Shown one piece after another: positions 10,420-19,604 of a stretch of 32,622 nucleotides of DNA. The position numbers and the translations under genes are program-made. Each line of letters begins with the position of its first letter. Position 1 is the stretch's first letter. Under the pieces are notes generated by a model. That model saw only the letters and a program-made list of their open reading frames with translations. It searched no databases and was not told the DNA's origin. Source of the stretch: Welwitschia mirabilis (Eukaryota > Gnetophyta > Gnetopsida > Welwitschiales); NCBI GenBank assembly GCA_051453625.1, contig JBOZIK010000001.1, positions 212,112,505 to 212,145,126 on the forward strand, in the 5' to 3' direction.

Positions 10420-11513
10420 CAAATGTATCTCCCCAATTGATATACATGATATACTTAAACATTGACATTCTAAAGCTTGTAGGGATTGGTACTTAGCCAA
10501 CAAAGCTTCGATAAAAATTATTTATTTTGGTTTTTATTAGCCATCTTTTTTTAAAGACTCATACCTTTATTGTAAATCTTATGATAATTATCAAAACTCC
10601 TGTCTTTTATGAAGACAAATGATGCTCTTAAATCCCATTTTTATTTTTGAAGCCTTCAACATTTTAGAAATTGATTTTCAAGGCCCTTATCCATCATCAA
10701 ATAGGCATTAATACATTCTCATTTACATTGACTACATAAATAAATGGGTTGAGGCTTATGCTTGTCAAACAAACATTACTAAAATGGTGGCTAATTTCTT
10801 TAAAGAAAATATCTTAACATGCTTTAGTTGCTCATGTGTTTTAATTAGTGATGGAGGAACATACTTTTGCAATAAGATATTTAATAACCTTCTCACTAAA
10901 TATGGGGTTTTACACTAAGTTGCAACACCTTACCACCATCAAACAAGTGACCAAGTTGAAGTTATAAATAGAAGCTTAAGAAAATCTTACAAAAGGTAGT
11001 AAAATCGACATGAAAAGACTACTCTTTCAAACTTAACGATGTCTTATGGGCATACCATGCCACTTATAAAACTCCCTTAAGAATGTCAGCATTTAGATTA
11101 GATTGTGAAAAAGCTTGTCATCTATCATAGAACTTGAGCACAAAGCACACTGGGCAATTAAAAACATGAACTTAAATTTAGAGGTTGCATGGAAAAATAC
11201 GGTTATACAACTTAATGAATTAGACAAAATCAGAAATGATGCTTATGGATATATGAGAATAAACAAAGAGAGGATGAAAAAATTCCATGATTAACATATT
11301 CTTAGGAAAACTTTCAAGAAGAAATAACTAGTTCTTCTTTATAACTTGCGCTTACATCTTTTTCCAGACAAACTAGTCACTAAGTGGAAAGGACCATTTT
11401 TAATAAAGAATGTTTTTCCTCATGGAGTATTTCTCATAAAAAATTCCATCACCTAAAGTACTATCATTCACCTATTCCAGCAACTTAAGAGTTTATGAGG
11501 CTCACTGACCTAG
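10420..11513 (+). pseudogene. Athila integrase, pseudogene with catalytic triad retained
   Basis: Integrase inserts element DNA into the genome. The N-terminal zinc domain has lost both Cys: the frame reads SYDNYQN, with Tyr codons at 10580 and 10589. The catalytic core is in one frame. Asp sits at 10673 (EIDFQGPYPSS), Asp at 10850 (ISDGGT) and Glu at 10958 (QVEVINR). Exactly 35 residues lie between the second Asp and the Glu, the retroviral D,D-35-E spacing. The C-terminal part near 11360-11440 includes KWKGPFLIKNVFPHGVFLI, the GPF...FPHG block of Athila integrase. The last stop is at 11511. Stops such as the one after GVLH (near 10917) and later frameshifts inactivate the protein. Confidence 0.87.
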
Positions 11514-11785
11514 ATTGATGGCACGTAAAAAAAATCAATAAGAAATTGATCTCCTTATTACTTGAGTAATGGTTAAGATCAAGTTTACTTATGAGTTTTT
11601 AAGGAAAAGTACACTTAAAAGCTGGTTAAGAAGACATTCACTTAGGATCTTTGATTTCAATAAAACTTGATTGAAAATGTGGGATTTACCTTTGCATGTA
11701 TTCATTAAGTATAAGACCTTTAATGGGGATAAGATTTGTCTTGACTAGGCTAATAAGCTAATGACCCACTAATGTGCATAAAAAT

Positions 11786-12485
11786 GACTATAGAAAGATG
11801 ACTAATTCAAAAAAAAATAAATATNNNNNCTCCAAAATCACATTACATTAATCACTTAGTTAGATTTAGTTAACTACATTGGGGTTATGGACACCTGCTA
11901 GTAATGCAGCTCTAACAATCTAATTGTGACATGTTTAACTATGTCAGGGCTATAAGCATTCACTAGCAATGTAACACTAATTTTTGTAAATATAACGTGC
12001 TTAACTCTATTGACAAAAAAGGTCATAATATTGAATGCTCAATGTGATTCAAAGACATAATACTCAGGNNNNNNNNNNNNNNNNNNNNNNNNNNNNNNNN
12101 NNNNNNNNNNNNNNNNNNNNNNNNNNNNNNNNNNNNNNNNNNNNNNNNNNNNNNNNNNNNNNNNNNNNNNNNNNNNNNNNNNNNNNNNNNNNNNNNNNNN
12201 NNNNNNNNNNNNNNNNNNNNNNNNNNNNNNNNNNNNNNNNNNNNNNNNNNNNNTAAAGGGTCATTAACTAAGGAATGCTTACTCATCATTTCATACATTT
12301 ATGATTTAGTTCATTTGACGCATTTATCATTTCACTCCATACCACTTCACTTCATTGCATAACCATCTTTATGAGAAATAACTTCTAATGCATGAACCAT
12401 TTTTATTAATAGACCTTCCACTTATCATTATTTTAATGTAGTTAGTTTAGCTCAGTTGCATCCTTTTGCATGGTTTTTAATAAAA
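11786..12485 (+). repeat. Duplicated segment, left copy (pair with 12586-13245)
   Basis: The start is nearly identical to 12586 onward, beginning AACTATAGAAAGATGACTAA. The 5-N gap here corresponds to exactly five bases (CTCTT) in the other copy, and the 185-N gap matches about the same length of real sequence there. This copy has about 41 extra bases near 12292-12332. The pattern fits two haplotypes joined end to end, although an old tandem duplication is possible. Confidence 0.7.
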
Positions 12486-12585
12486 NNNNNNNNNNNNNNN
12501 NNNNNNNNNNNNNNNNNNNNNNNNNNNNNNNNNNNNNNNNNNNNNNNNNNNNNNNNNNNNNNNNNNNNNNNNNNNNNNNNNNNNN

Positions 12586-13245
12586 AACTATAGAAAGATG
12601 ACTAATTCAAAAAAAAATAAATATCTCTTCTCCAAAATCACATAACATTAATCACTTAGTTGGATTTAGTTAACTACATTGGGGTTATGGACACCTGCTA
12701 GTAATGTAGCTCTAACAATCTAATTGTGACATGTTTAACTATGTCAGGGCTATAAGCATTCACTAGCAATGTAACACTAATTTTTGCAAATATAACGTGA
12801 TTAACTCTATTGAAAAAAAAAGGTCATAATATTGAATGCTCAATGTGATTCAAAGACAAAATACTCAGGACATATGCAAAGGTAGAAATGGAAAATAAAG
12901 GAACAAAAAAGGTAGGAACTAGAGGCTTTATATAGATTATTGTCTTTTAATTTTCATACTTAGGATTTCCTATGATTTCTTAAATTTGTATAAGCTACTT
13001 GGTTAAGACTTTTCTTGGTTGATATTATTATCCAATAAAAATACAAAAATATAATAAAGGGTCATTAACTAAGGAATGCTTACTCATCATTTCACTCCAT
13101 ACCACTTCACTTCATTACATAATCATCTTTATGATAAATAACTTCTAATGCATGAACCATTTTTATTAATAGACCTTCCACTTAGCATTATTTTAATGTA
13201 GTTAGTTTAGCTTAGTTGCATCCTTTTGCATGGTTTTTAATAAAA
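12586..13245 (+). repeat. Duplicated segment, right copy
   Basis: This is the complete version of the segment at 11786-12485. It follows a 100-N gap (12486-12585) and reads on without a break toward the 3' LTR, so it is probably the copy correctly linked to the element's end. Confidence 0.7.
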
Positions 13246-13513
13246 GAACTCATCGCGATCTGCCTACAACTATGTTTTCAGAATAACTTAAACAATTTTT
13301 ATATAAACTTTGAGCACATAGTTTAGATTTTGTTATGAGGTATGGCATCCTATTTTAATGTTAAAATTTTTCATTCTAATGCCTTAATTCCAGAAAATTG
13401 GTCATAAAATTTTTCAAAGTTATATCATTTACATGCTTAAATGCTTTTGATTTCAATAATCTTTCTACATTTAACCATTTTATCATCAACTTTTTGCTAA
13501 GGCAGTAGGCAAA

Positions 13514-13527
13514 GACTGGTTAGGGGG
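13514..13527 (+). promoter_or_regulatory. Polypurine tract of Athila element
   Basis: A purine-rich run ending GGTTAGGGGG lies directly before the 3' LTR start TGTC. This is the place where plus-strand DNA synthesis is primed. The run is interrupted by pyrimidines, which could be decay. Confidence 0.6.
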
Positions 13528-14872
13528 TGTCTTAAAATATAAAAATTGACATTACAATTAAGTTAAATGATCAATTAATTTTGATAAAAGGCATTAACAT
13601 CATCAATGTTATCATAAAAACATGTCTTCTATTGATTTTGACATTAATTATGGACTTATGGTGTGACAATGACATTTTTAGGTGCATTACGCTCAATTGG
13701 AGGACATGTCTTAATTTGATCATCAAATAGCCTAAAACACTAGTGACAGGGCCACCAGCATCATTGGTCTATGTGTATAAACTACCTCCAAGCTTACATT
13801 CCTAGATTTTCATGGATAATTAAACCAAATATAGTTACAGGATTAATCAAGTTTCACATAAAAAAATGAATTACATTTTTCACAACACATGGTAGTGATG
13901 ATGAGGAGACGTAAAGTGACATTTATCAGGGCTAAATAGGATGATGGTGGAGACACATGTTGTTGATAGTAGTTAGCAACAGCTATAGTACTCCAGAGCC
14001 AAGTGTTGGTGTCATCATAAGCATCTTTACCAAATGAAAAAGAATACAAATCATCCTACATAAATGTCATCATTATGTAACTATCCACCTAACACTATAA
14101 GCCAAGGAATTGTAGCCACCCCTTTCCTCCCTTTCTCCCTATAAAAGGGCCTTGATCCTTTATTGTATCATATTTGGCTTTGAAGAATTATAGAATCTCA
14201 AAGCATTGAATTGTGATGGCTTTCTAGGTGACTCTTTAGGGAAGTAAGCTAGTCTTCAAGGATTGCTAAAGAGTTCTTCTTGCCTCTTTCTTTCATTACT
14301 GTAAAATTATTTCTTTTTGCAATACAAAAGTTGTTAATTTTTTATTTTAATTTATAAGTAACATTATAATTGGAATGCTTAGGTAACTAATTTAACCATT
14401 GAACTTTATTGCATTTTAAGTGAGCTCTTTTAATGCTTAGTTTAAGTCCTTTAACTTTATAGATTTTAAGTACTTAGGTCACTACTTTATATTATTATTT
14501 TAATCTTTGGAAATCAAGGGACAATTGAGTTCACCATTATTCATATGATAAATGAGATAATGTTACCATGATTTGGCCCAAAATCACTTGATTGTTTAAG
14601 TGTGTTACTAGAAGGGGATTAGACAACATTGGAGTAAAGAATTTTTAGGATTGAATCGATGATACTTTAGAGCTAGTTTTCTTCTCTTCTCTTTCAAGAT
14701 GAACTTCAAAAGACAACTCTAAAAATCATCCATTTTCTCTTTTCTTTTCTTAAAATTTGTCACTTGCATTAAGACTAAGTTGATGTAATTCTGAATCACT
14801 ATTTATTATCCTTAAGGAAGAACAACATCTAAGTGCAAACTTAGCTTTAAATCTAGACATTGTAAAATAACA
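13528..14872 (+). repeat. Athila 3' LTR
   Basis: Homologous to 1974-3301 from TGTC...TAAAAATTGACATT to GTAAAATAACA. It is slightly longer than the 5' LTR (about 1345 versus 1328 bases). Copia integrase sequence begins right after it. Confidence 0.87.
14140..14147 (+). promoter_or_regulatory. TATA box of Athila 3' LTR
   Basis: TATAAAAG follows a CT-rich stretch, matching 2579-2586. A transcript from it would run out into the interrupted copia integrase; no sign of use can be read from the sequence. Confidence 0.55.
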
Positions 14873-15960
14873 AATAACTATAATGTGTGAGAATTGACCT
14901 TACTTTGTACACTTCATATCGTGTGATTTTTCTCAATTTAAATCATGTGTAATGAATAAAACCATAAGATAATGCTTTTATCCTAGCAAGTGATGTGCTA
15001 ATTAAAAGCTTTTGCCCATTTACAGTGATCTATGTGGTCTTATTCTAGTCTATATACTCCCACTTCATATCTTTCATAGATGATTACTTGCATATGTCTT
15101 GGGTGTATTTTATGAGATTCAAATCTCTTATTATAATTTTTTTTTTTCAAGATCTTCAAGGTAAAATTGGAAAAGAACACAAGTAACAAGATAAGGATTT
15201 CCATTCTGATAATGATGGAGAGTACACATTAATTAAATTCAAGGACTTTCTTACTTCAAAAGGTATTCATCATCTGAAGACATTCCTAAAAGTTCCTTAA
15301 TAGAATGGAATTTTCAAATAGTTTAATGGAACCATAATGGNNNNNNNNNNNNNNNNNNNNNNNNNNNNNNNNNNNNNNNNNNNNNNNNNNNNNNNNNNNN
15401 NNNNNNNNNNNNNNNNNNNNNNNNNNNNNNNNNNNNNNNNTTAATTAAATTCAAGGACTTTCTTACTTCAAAAGGTATTCATCATCTGAAGATATTCCCA
15501 AAAGTTCCTTAATAGAATGAAATTTTTAAATAGTTTAATGGAACCATAATGGATATGACTCATTAAATAGTTTACTTCAATGGATGAAAGTCTTACCTAT
15601 GGGGTGAAGCTGCTAATATCGTAGTCTATCTTAATTATCATCTTAATCATGCTTTTGAAAAGGGTGTTTCATCTACTAAAAGATGGAATGGATACAATTT
15701 TACTCTATACCATCTTCGAGTGTTTGGATGTAAGTGTTATGTTCACATTTTTATCGAACATCATGACAACCTTAGTGCACATGCTTGACTTAGCATCTTT
15801 ATGAAATATTCAACTAGCTAGAAAGGATATCGCATGTACATTTCAAGCATTATAATATCATCATTTCTCATAATGTAATCTTTTATAAAACCACACAGAA
15901 CATATCTCAGCTTAATTTTTCAAAGCTATTTTCTTTCTTTTGGATGATCAATGTTCTACG
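14873..15960 (+). pseudogene. Ty1/copia integrase, resumed after the Athila insertion
   Basis: The zinc-domain remnant HFISCDFSQFKSC lies near 14910-14950. It fits the C-x2-C end of the HHCC domain, with the second Cys now Ser. Then comes SDLCGLI (Asp codon 15027, first catalytic residue) and FIDDYLHMSWVYFM near 15070-15112. HSDNDGEYTLIKFKDF follows from about 15202 (Asp codon 15208, second catalytic residue). The third catalytic Glu region is degraded. Downstream, YHLRVFGCKCYVHI near 15709-15750 and YSTSxKGYRMYISS near 15805-15850 (x is a stop) are typical copia blocks. The frame shifts repeatedly. Together with 1315-1973 this reconstitutes the normal gag, protease, integrase order. Confidence 0.82.
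15229..15552. repeat. 100-N gap flanked by 112-bp direct copies within copia integrase
   Basis: 15229-15340 and 15441-15552 are the same integrase segment with about five substitutions, separated by 100 N. A contig overlap or allelic join is the simplest explanation. Confidence 0.8.
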
Positions 15961-16199
15961 ATTGAAGGGGTAGATGTGTTTACTAGTGCTACTAACTCAA
16001 CTCCTTTCTGCTAAAATAGTTTGTCTATAATACAACATCTGCAAATTAAGCTTATTCATATGCTTGGCACATACAAACATAACTTTAGTAATAACTCAAA
16101 GGATTATCCTAATGAAAATTCTCATATCTTCTAATGACAAAAATGAAGCACTTCATTAAAACCTCTCTGTAAGATGTTCATCATGATGAAAAGGGAAAA

Positions 16200-17110
16200 A
16201 CTGTAATTAGACAGAGTTTTTATTCACCCCATGAGGATGATGATGAGCTTCATCTCACTTTTGATGAAGAACCAACCTCCTTTAAAGATACTATTATGCA
16301 AGATCACTAGATACAAGCCATGAAATATGAATATGATGCACTTGTAGAAAATGCTACATGGGAGTTATTTGATCTTTCATTAAGTTGCACTATGTTACCT
16401 AACAAATGGGGCTTTCATAATAAGTATAAAGTAGATATTATCTTTAAATTTCAAAAAGCTTAACTTGTTGTTATAGGCCTAAGAGAAAGAAAAGAAATAG
16501 ACTATAATGAAGTCTTTACACTAATAGCTAAATAGGCTACCATTCAAACTATAATTGCAGTAATAGGTCAAAAGGTGTGGAAGATGCATAAATTAGACAT
16601 TAAGACTAAGTTTATCAATGGAGAACTTAAAGAATAAATATATGTATGATGCAACCAAAGGGTTTTGAAGTGAAAGGCAAGGAATAGAAAGTCTGTAGAC
16701 TAGTTAAATCACTATATGGGCTAAAAAACAAGATCTAAAAGCATGGAACATTAAATTGATCGGCTACATAACCGAAATTGGATTTAGACTATGTTACTAT
16801 CAGGATGTGGATGCTACACTATTCATCAAATCTAATAGAATCACATGTATATATATAGTGATTTATGTAGATGATATGTTGCTAACTAGAAGTGATAAAG
16901 CATATATAAACCATCCAAAAAATTCTTAGTAAGGCATTTAAAATTTATGATATGGGATTACCTAGATTCTACCTTGGTGTAGAAATTAAGAAGATAAAGA
17001 ATGAAATCTTTCTAACTCAAAGGAAGTATATTGAAGACTTAATTCATAAATTCAGATTAGAAAATTCCAAAGAATTTGTTACATCTTTGGAATGAAATAC
17101 AAAAATCAGT
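16200..17110 (+). pseudogene. Ty1/copia reverse transcriptase, pseudogene
   Basis: The acidic linker PHEDDDELHLTFDEEPTSF lies near 16230-16280. IQAMKYEYDALVENATWEL follows near 16310-16365, the usual opening of copia RT. Next are LPNKWGFHNKYKVD, KEIDYNEVFTLIAK, MHKLDIKTKFINGELKE, the catalytic IVIYVDDMLLT with YVDD at 16864-16875 (both Asp intact), LPRFYLGVEIKKIKNEIF near 16960-17010 and RKYIEDLIHKF. At least two frameshifts and several stops are present. Long runs of readable frame make this less decayed than the Athila pol. Confidence 0.88.
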
Positions 17111-17129
17111 GTTGATGAACACTTGAAAT

Positions 17130-17790
17130 AAGCAAATGAAACTGAAATTAGAAGAATAGTTGGTAGTCTCATATATGTTACCAATATAAGACTTGATACC
17201 TCATATGTGGCTATTTTATTATCTAGACATCTTTATTTGTCAGAGGTTAGTCATCTAAATGCTATTGTGAGAGTATTAAGATACTTAAAGAAGACAAAAG
17301 ATTTAAGTCTTACATACAAGAGAAACTCTTAATTTATCCTAATATCATATGATAACTTAGACTTTATTAGAGGCTCAGAAAATTCCTTATCAACTTTAGG
17401 ATATATCATGTTTCTAGAAAAACTGCCTTTGTCTTGGTAATCTAAACATCAGAAAGNNNNNNNNNNNNNNNNNNNNNNNNNNNNNNNNNNNNNNNNNNNN
17501 NNNNNNNNNNNNNNNNNNNNNNNNNNNNNNNNNNNNNNNNNNNNNNNNNNNNNNNNNNNNNNNNNNNNNNNNNNNNNNNNNNNNNNNNNNNNNNNNNNNN
17601 NNNNNNNNNNNNNNNNNNNNNNNNNNNNNNNNNNNNNNNNNNNNNNNNNNNNNNNNNNNNNNNNNNNNNNNNNNNNNNNNNNNNNNNNNNNNNNNNNNNN
17701 NNNNNNNCTAAATGTAGAACAAACTACTAATATTCTGATTAGACCACTTAGTCAAGAAAAGTTCTAGAACTTTTGATACTTAGGATTTAT
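17130..17790 (+). pseudogene. Ty1/copia RNase H, pseudogene (gap inside)
   Basis: The frame gives EIRRIVGSLIYVTNIRLDTS, then LSRHLYLSEVSHLNAIVRV and LRYLKKTKDLSLTYKR, the linker and early RNase H of copia elements. ISYDNLDFIRGSENSLSTLG then marks the zone of the first catalytic Asp. A 251-N gap (17457-17707) removes the middle. After it, NVEQTTNILIRPLSQEKF near 17710-17770 matches the C-terminal 'Q.ADI.TK.L...F' block. The reading frame ends near 17790. Confidence 0.8.
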
Positions 17791-18105
17791 CATGAGTTGA
17801 TATAATTCATCTTTTATTTCATATTGGGCTCCATTTGGTTTTTGAAGTCTATTTTTGAATCCACTCTCTTGCTTAATACTATAGGATGTGTAATACAACT
17901 CTGACCTAGTCCTATGAATTGTACAGCATACTTTGTCTTAGCATTACAAGATGTGTAGTATGCTATGAAGTCCTATCTGCTACAAGATGTGTAGTAATAA
18001 ATTGACTAATTTTATGATTAAGTAATTTTCTCATATAGCAACTCCTTTTGGAAGGTTTTATTGTAGGCCACATTCCTAAGGTTTTCTTCTAGGCATTCCA
18101 ATTTT
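17791..18105 (+). other. Copia 3' untranslated region with a thrice-repeated 15-mer
   Basis: No frame is visible. The motif ACAAGATGTGTAGTA occurs near 17945 and 17981, with a weaker form near 17880. The stretch separates the end of RNase H from the putative purine tract. Confidence 0.5.
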
Positions 18106-18118
18106 CTTAAAAAGAGAG
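18106..18118 (+). promoter_or_regulatory. Putative polypurine tract of copia element
   Basis: CTTAAAAAGAGAG directly precedes the putative LTR start TGCATTCCC. It is purine-rich but short, and the call depends on the LTR boundaries being right. Confidence 0.45.
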
Positions 18119-18338
18119 TGCATTCCCATGTTAAAGGCATAATTGCTTGGCACTAATAAGTATAATCATGGAATCACACTTAGGACATATAAAAGCCCTA
18201 GTGGAAACCCAAATTAGATGTTTTGCTTATAAAAACAAGCTCTATTATCATAATTAATAATGAAAAATAAAATTATTATTTTGTAAATATATTTTCTAGG
18301 ATTTTCTTGTTCTCTCTTTCTCATTGCCATTTCATGCA
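18119..18338 (+). repeat. Putative 220-bp copia LTR
   Basis: The right end is fixed by the primer binding site 2 bases downstream. The left end is fixed by a purine run. The termini TGCAT...ATGCA form a short inverted repeat with TG...CA ends. Inside are TATAAAAG (18188-18195) and AATAAAATTATT, a possible polyadenylation signal, near 18266. No second copy is in the window, so the LTR call is not confirmed by comparison. Confidence 0.6.
18188..18195 (+). promoter_or_regulatory. TATA box in putative copia LTR
   Basis: TATAAAAG lies 150 bases before the LTR end, with an AATAAA-type signal downstream, as expected for a short LTR carrying both promoter and poly(A) signals. Confidence 0.5.
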
Positions 18339-18340
18339 TT

Positions 18341-18352
18341 TGGTATCAGAGC
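18341..18352 (+). promoter_or_regulatory. Primer binding site, initiator tRNA-Met type, intact
   Basis: TGGTATCAGAGC is the canonical complement of the 3' end of plant initiator tRNA-Met used by most copia elements. It lies 2 bases after the putative LTR. It faces right, so the internal region it belonged to would be downstream, whereas the copia pol lies upstream. Confidence 0.8.
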
Positions 18353-18863
18353 ACTTTGTTGCTCTTGCAACTAGTATTAAAGCACCTTGTTACTCTTGCA
18401 ATATCGAGATCATACCAATAACATTTATACTTGTCAATATGCACTCTATATCAATGTCTGTGCATCTTAATAATAACATTAATCATGAACTCATAAATGT
18501 TTGTTAATATTTGCATATTCTTGGGGTTTTGTTTAGAATCTCTAAATCACATGTTGGTGATCTTCCTGATTTAAAATTCTATTACGTATATGCTTTGCTA
18601 AATGTGTGCATTATGATTACTTAGTAATTTGATTTTTTATATCATGGTATTTGGATTAGGTAGCCAAAATTTAGTTTTAAATATCATATTCAAATTTATT
18701 ACAATGTATTCACAAATAATAAAAAGGCAAGGTGGGTGAAAAATAAGTCATGACATATCTCTTCATATATTATTAAAACTAAACATCAAATTAAGGGGGT
18801 ATGTATTTTATCTTATAAATGAAGGATTTGGTAATGTTAATAAAAGTGTTAAGGTTATTTATT
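18353..18863 (+). other. Sequence downstream of the PBS, no gene recognised
   Basis: Starts with a 31-bp tandem duplication that includes part of the PBS (18344-18374 and 18375-18405). After that no gag frame is recognised. A purine run TTAAGGGGGT at 18791-18800 could be another polypurine tract, but no matching LTR is seen before the chromovirus LTR begins at 18864. Confidence 0.45.
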
Positions 18864-19015
18864 TGCAACACCCTGACTTTAATTACCCTAATTAAGCATA
18901 CTTTTTTTAACATTATTAACTAACATGCACTATGGAACCTAGGATCAATTCTTATTTAGACCACATTAAGACATTATAAGTTTTAAAATAATTAAATAAT
19001 ATAATTACTATTTAA
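18864..19015 (+). repeat. LTR 5' end (forward copy), cut by a gap
   Basis: TGCAACACCCTGACTTTAAT begins a 152-bp stretch closely matching 21558-21713. Shared parts include CCTAATTAAGCATA and CCTAGGATCAATTC. It ends at a 100-N gap (19016-19115). Confidence 0.8.
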
Positions 19016-19115
19016 NNNNNNNNNNNNNNNNNNNNNNNNNNNNNNNNNNNNNNNNNNNNNNNNNNNNNNNNNNNNNNNNNNNNNNNNNNNNNNNNNNNNN
19101 NNNNNNNNNNNNNNN

Positions 19116-19589
19116 CAATGTTTGTATAGTTTAAAATCTAAAATAGAATCAACTCATGTCCAGAGAATGGCTGGATATCAAGTTGGACTGCCATTAATTG
19201 GAGTTGCAATATCCTATTATATTGGTTTAGATTTTATATTTAAAATTATTCATGTATGCTTATAACAAGTTTATGTCTTCTTAACTATTTACAAGATATC
19301 TTTTATGTAACTAAAAACTAGGAAGAAACGGAGGACACAAACTTATAACATTACTATTATTTGTAAAAGAAAATAAAAAACAACCAAAATAATCTAGAAA
19401 TTAATTATAAGTAATATATGAGATTAATATGATTTGTTTTTCTTAGAATATAAAAATGCTAATAAAGGAATAAGTAAAATTTAATCCTAGATCCACTGCA
19501 TCTATTAGGTAATAATATTGAAGTAGTAATGAAGAGAAAAAAAAAAAAATATACTGCTTGATTAGGATACGAAAAGAGAAGGTGTCACA
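19116..19589 (-). repeat. LTR 5' part in inverted orientation
   Basis: The reverse complement of this block, read from 19589 leftward, begins TGTGACACC. It stays homologous to the first 420 or so bases of the LTR at 21558. Landmarks on the + strand are CTGCTTGATTAGGAT (19554-19568) against ATCCTAATTAAGCAT in the LTR, AATCCTAGATCC against CCTAGGATC, AAGATATCTT, and TGCCATTAAT against ATTAATGGCA. It is more diverged from 21558 than the forward copy is. Immediately to its right is a + strand PBS. Confidence 0.75.
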
Positions 19590-19592
19590 TAT

Positions 19593-19604
19593 TAGTATCA
19601 GAGC
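19593..19604 (+). promoter_or_regulatory. Primer binding site, initiator tRNA-Met type
   Basis: TAGTATCAGAGC differs from the canonical TGGTATCAGAGC by one G-to-A change. It lies 3 bases after GGTGTCACA, which looks like an LTR 3' terminus. The gag it belongs to starts 950 bases downstream on the same strand. Confidence 0.75.

Larger units (their letters stand above)
11514..13513 (+). other. Athila 3' region without recognisable env-like ORF
   Basis: Athila elements often carry an env-like ORF between pol and the 3' LTR. Here about 2 kb of AT-rich sequence gives no sustained frame and no recognisable motif. It is largely made of two copies of one segment around a 100-N gap. Whether the ORF was absent or has decayed beyond recognition cannot be told by eye. 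Confidence 0.6.
1974..14872 (+). mobile_element. Decayed Athila-type Ty3/gypsy LTR retrotransposon
   Basis: The element runs LTR, PBS, leader, gag, PR, RT, RNase H, INT, long 3' untranslated region, purine tract, LTR. The long LTRs (about 1.33 kb), tRNA-Asp-like PBS, gag pattern (including PGWRNHPNF) and INT pattern (HQTSDQVEV, PHGV) are characteristic of the plant Athila lineage. The element sits inside a copia element, whose protease side ends at 1973 and whose integrase resumes at 14873. Expected terminal dinucleotides TG...CA are present, but no clean 5-bp target duplication could be read (CTGAA to the left, AATAA to the right). The element is multiply frameshifted and stop-ridden and cannot move on its own. 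Several internal duplications are at least partly assembly artefacts. Confidence 0.88.

Noticed and set aside
1969-14877. Target-site duplication of the Athila element
   Set aside because: The 5-bp flanks (CTGAA and AATAA) do not match; shifting the boundaries by a few bases gives no convincing pair.
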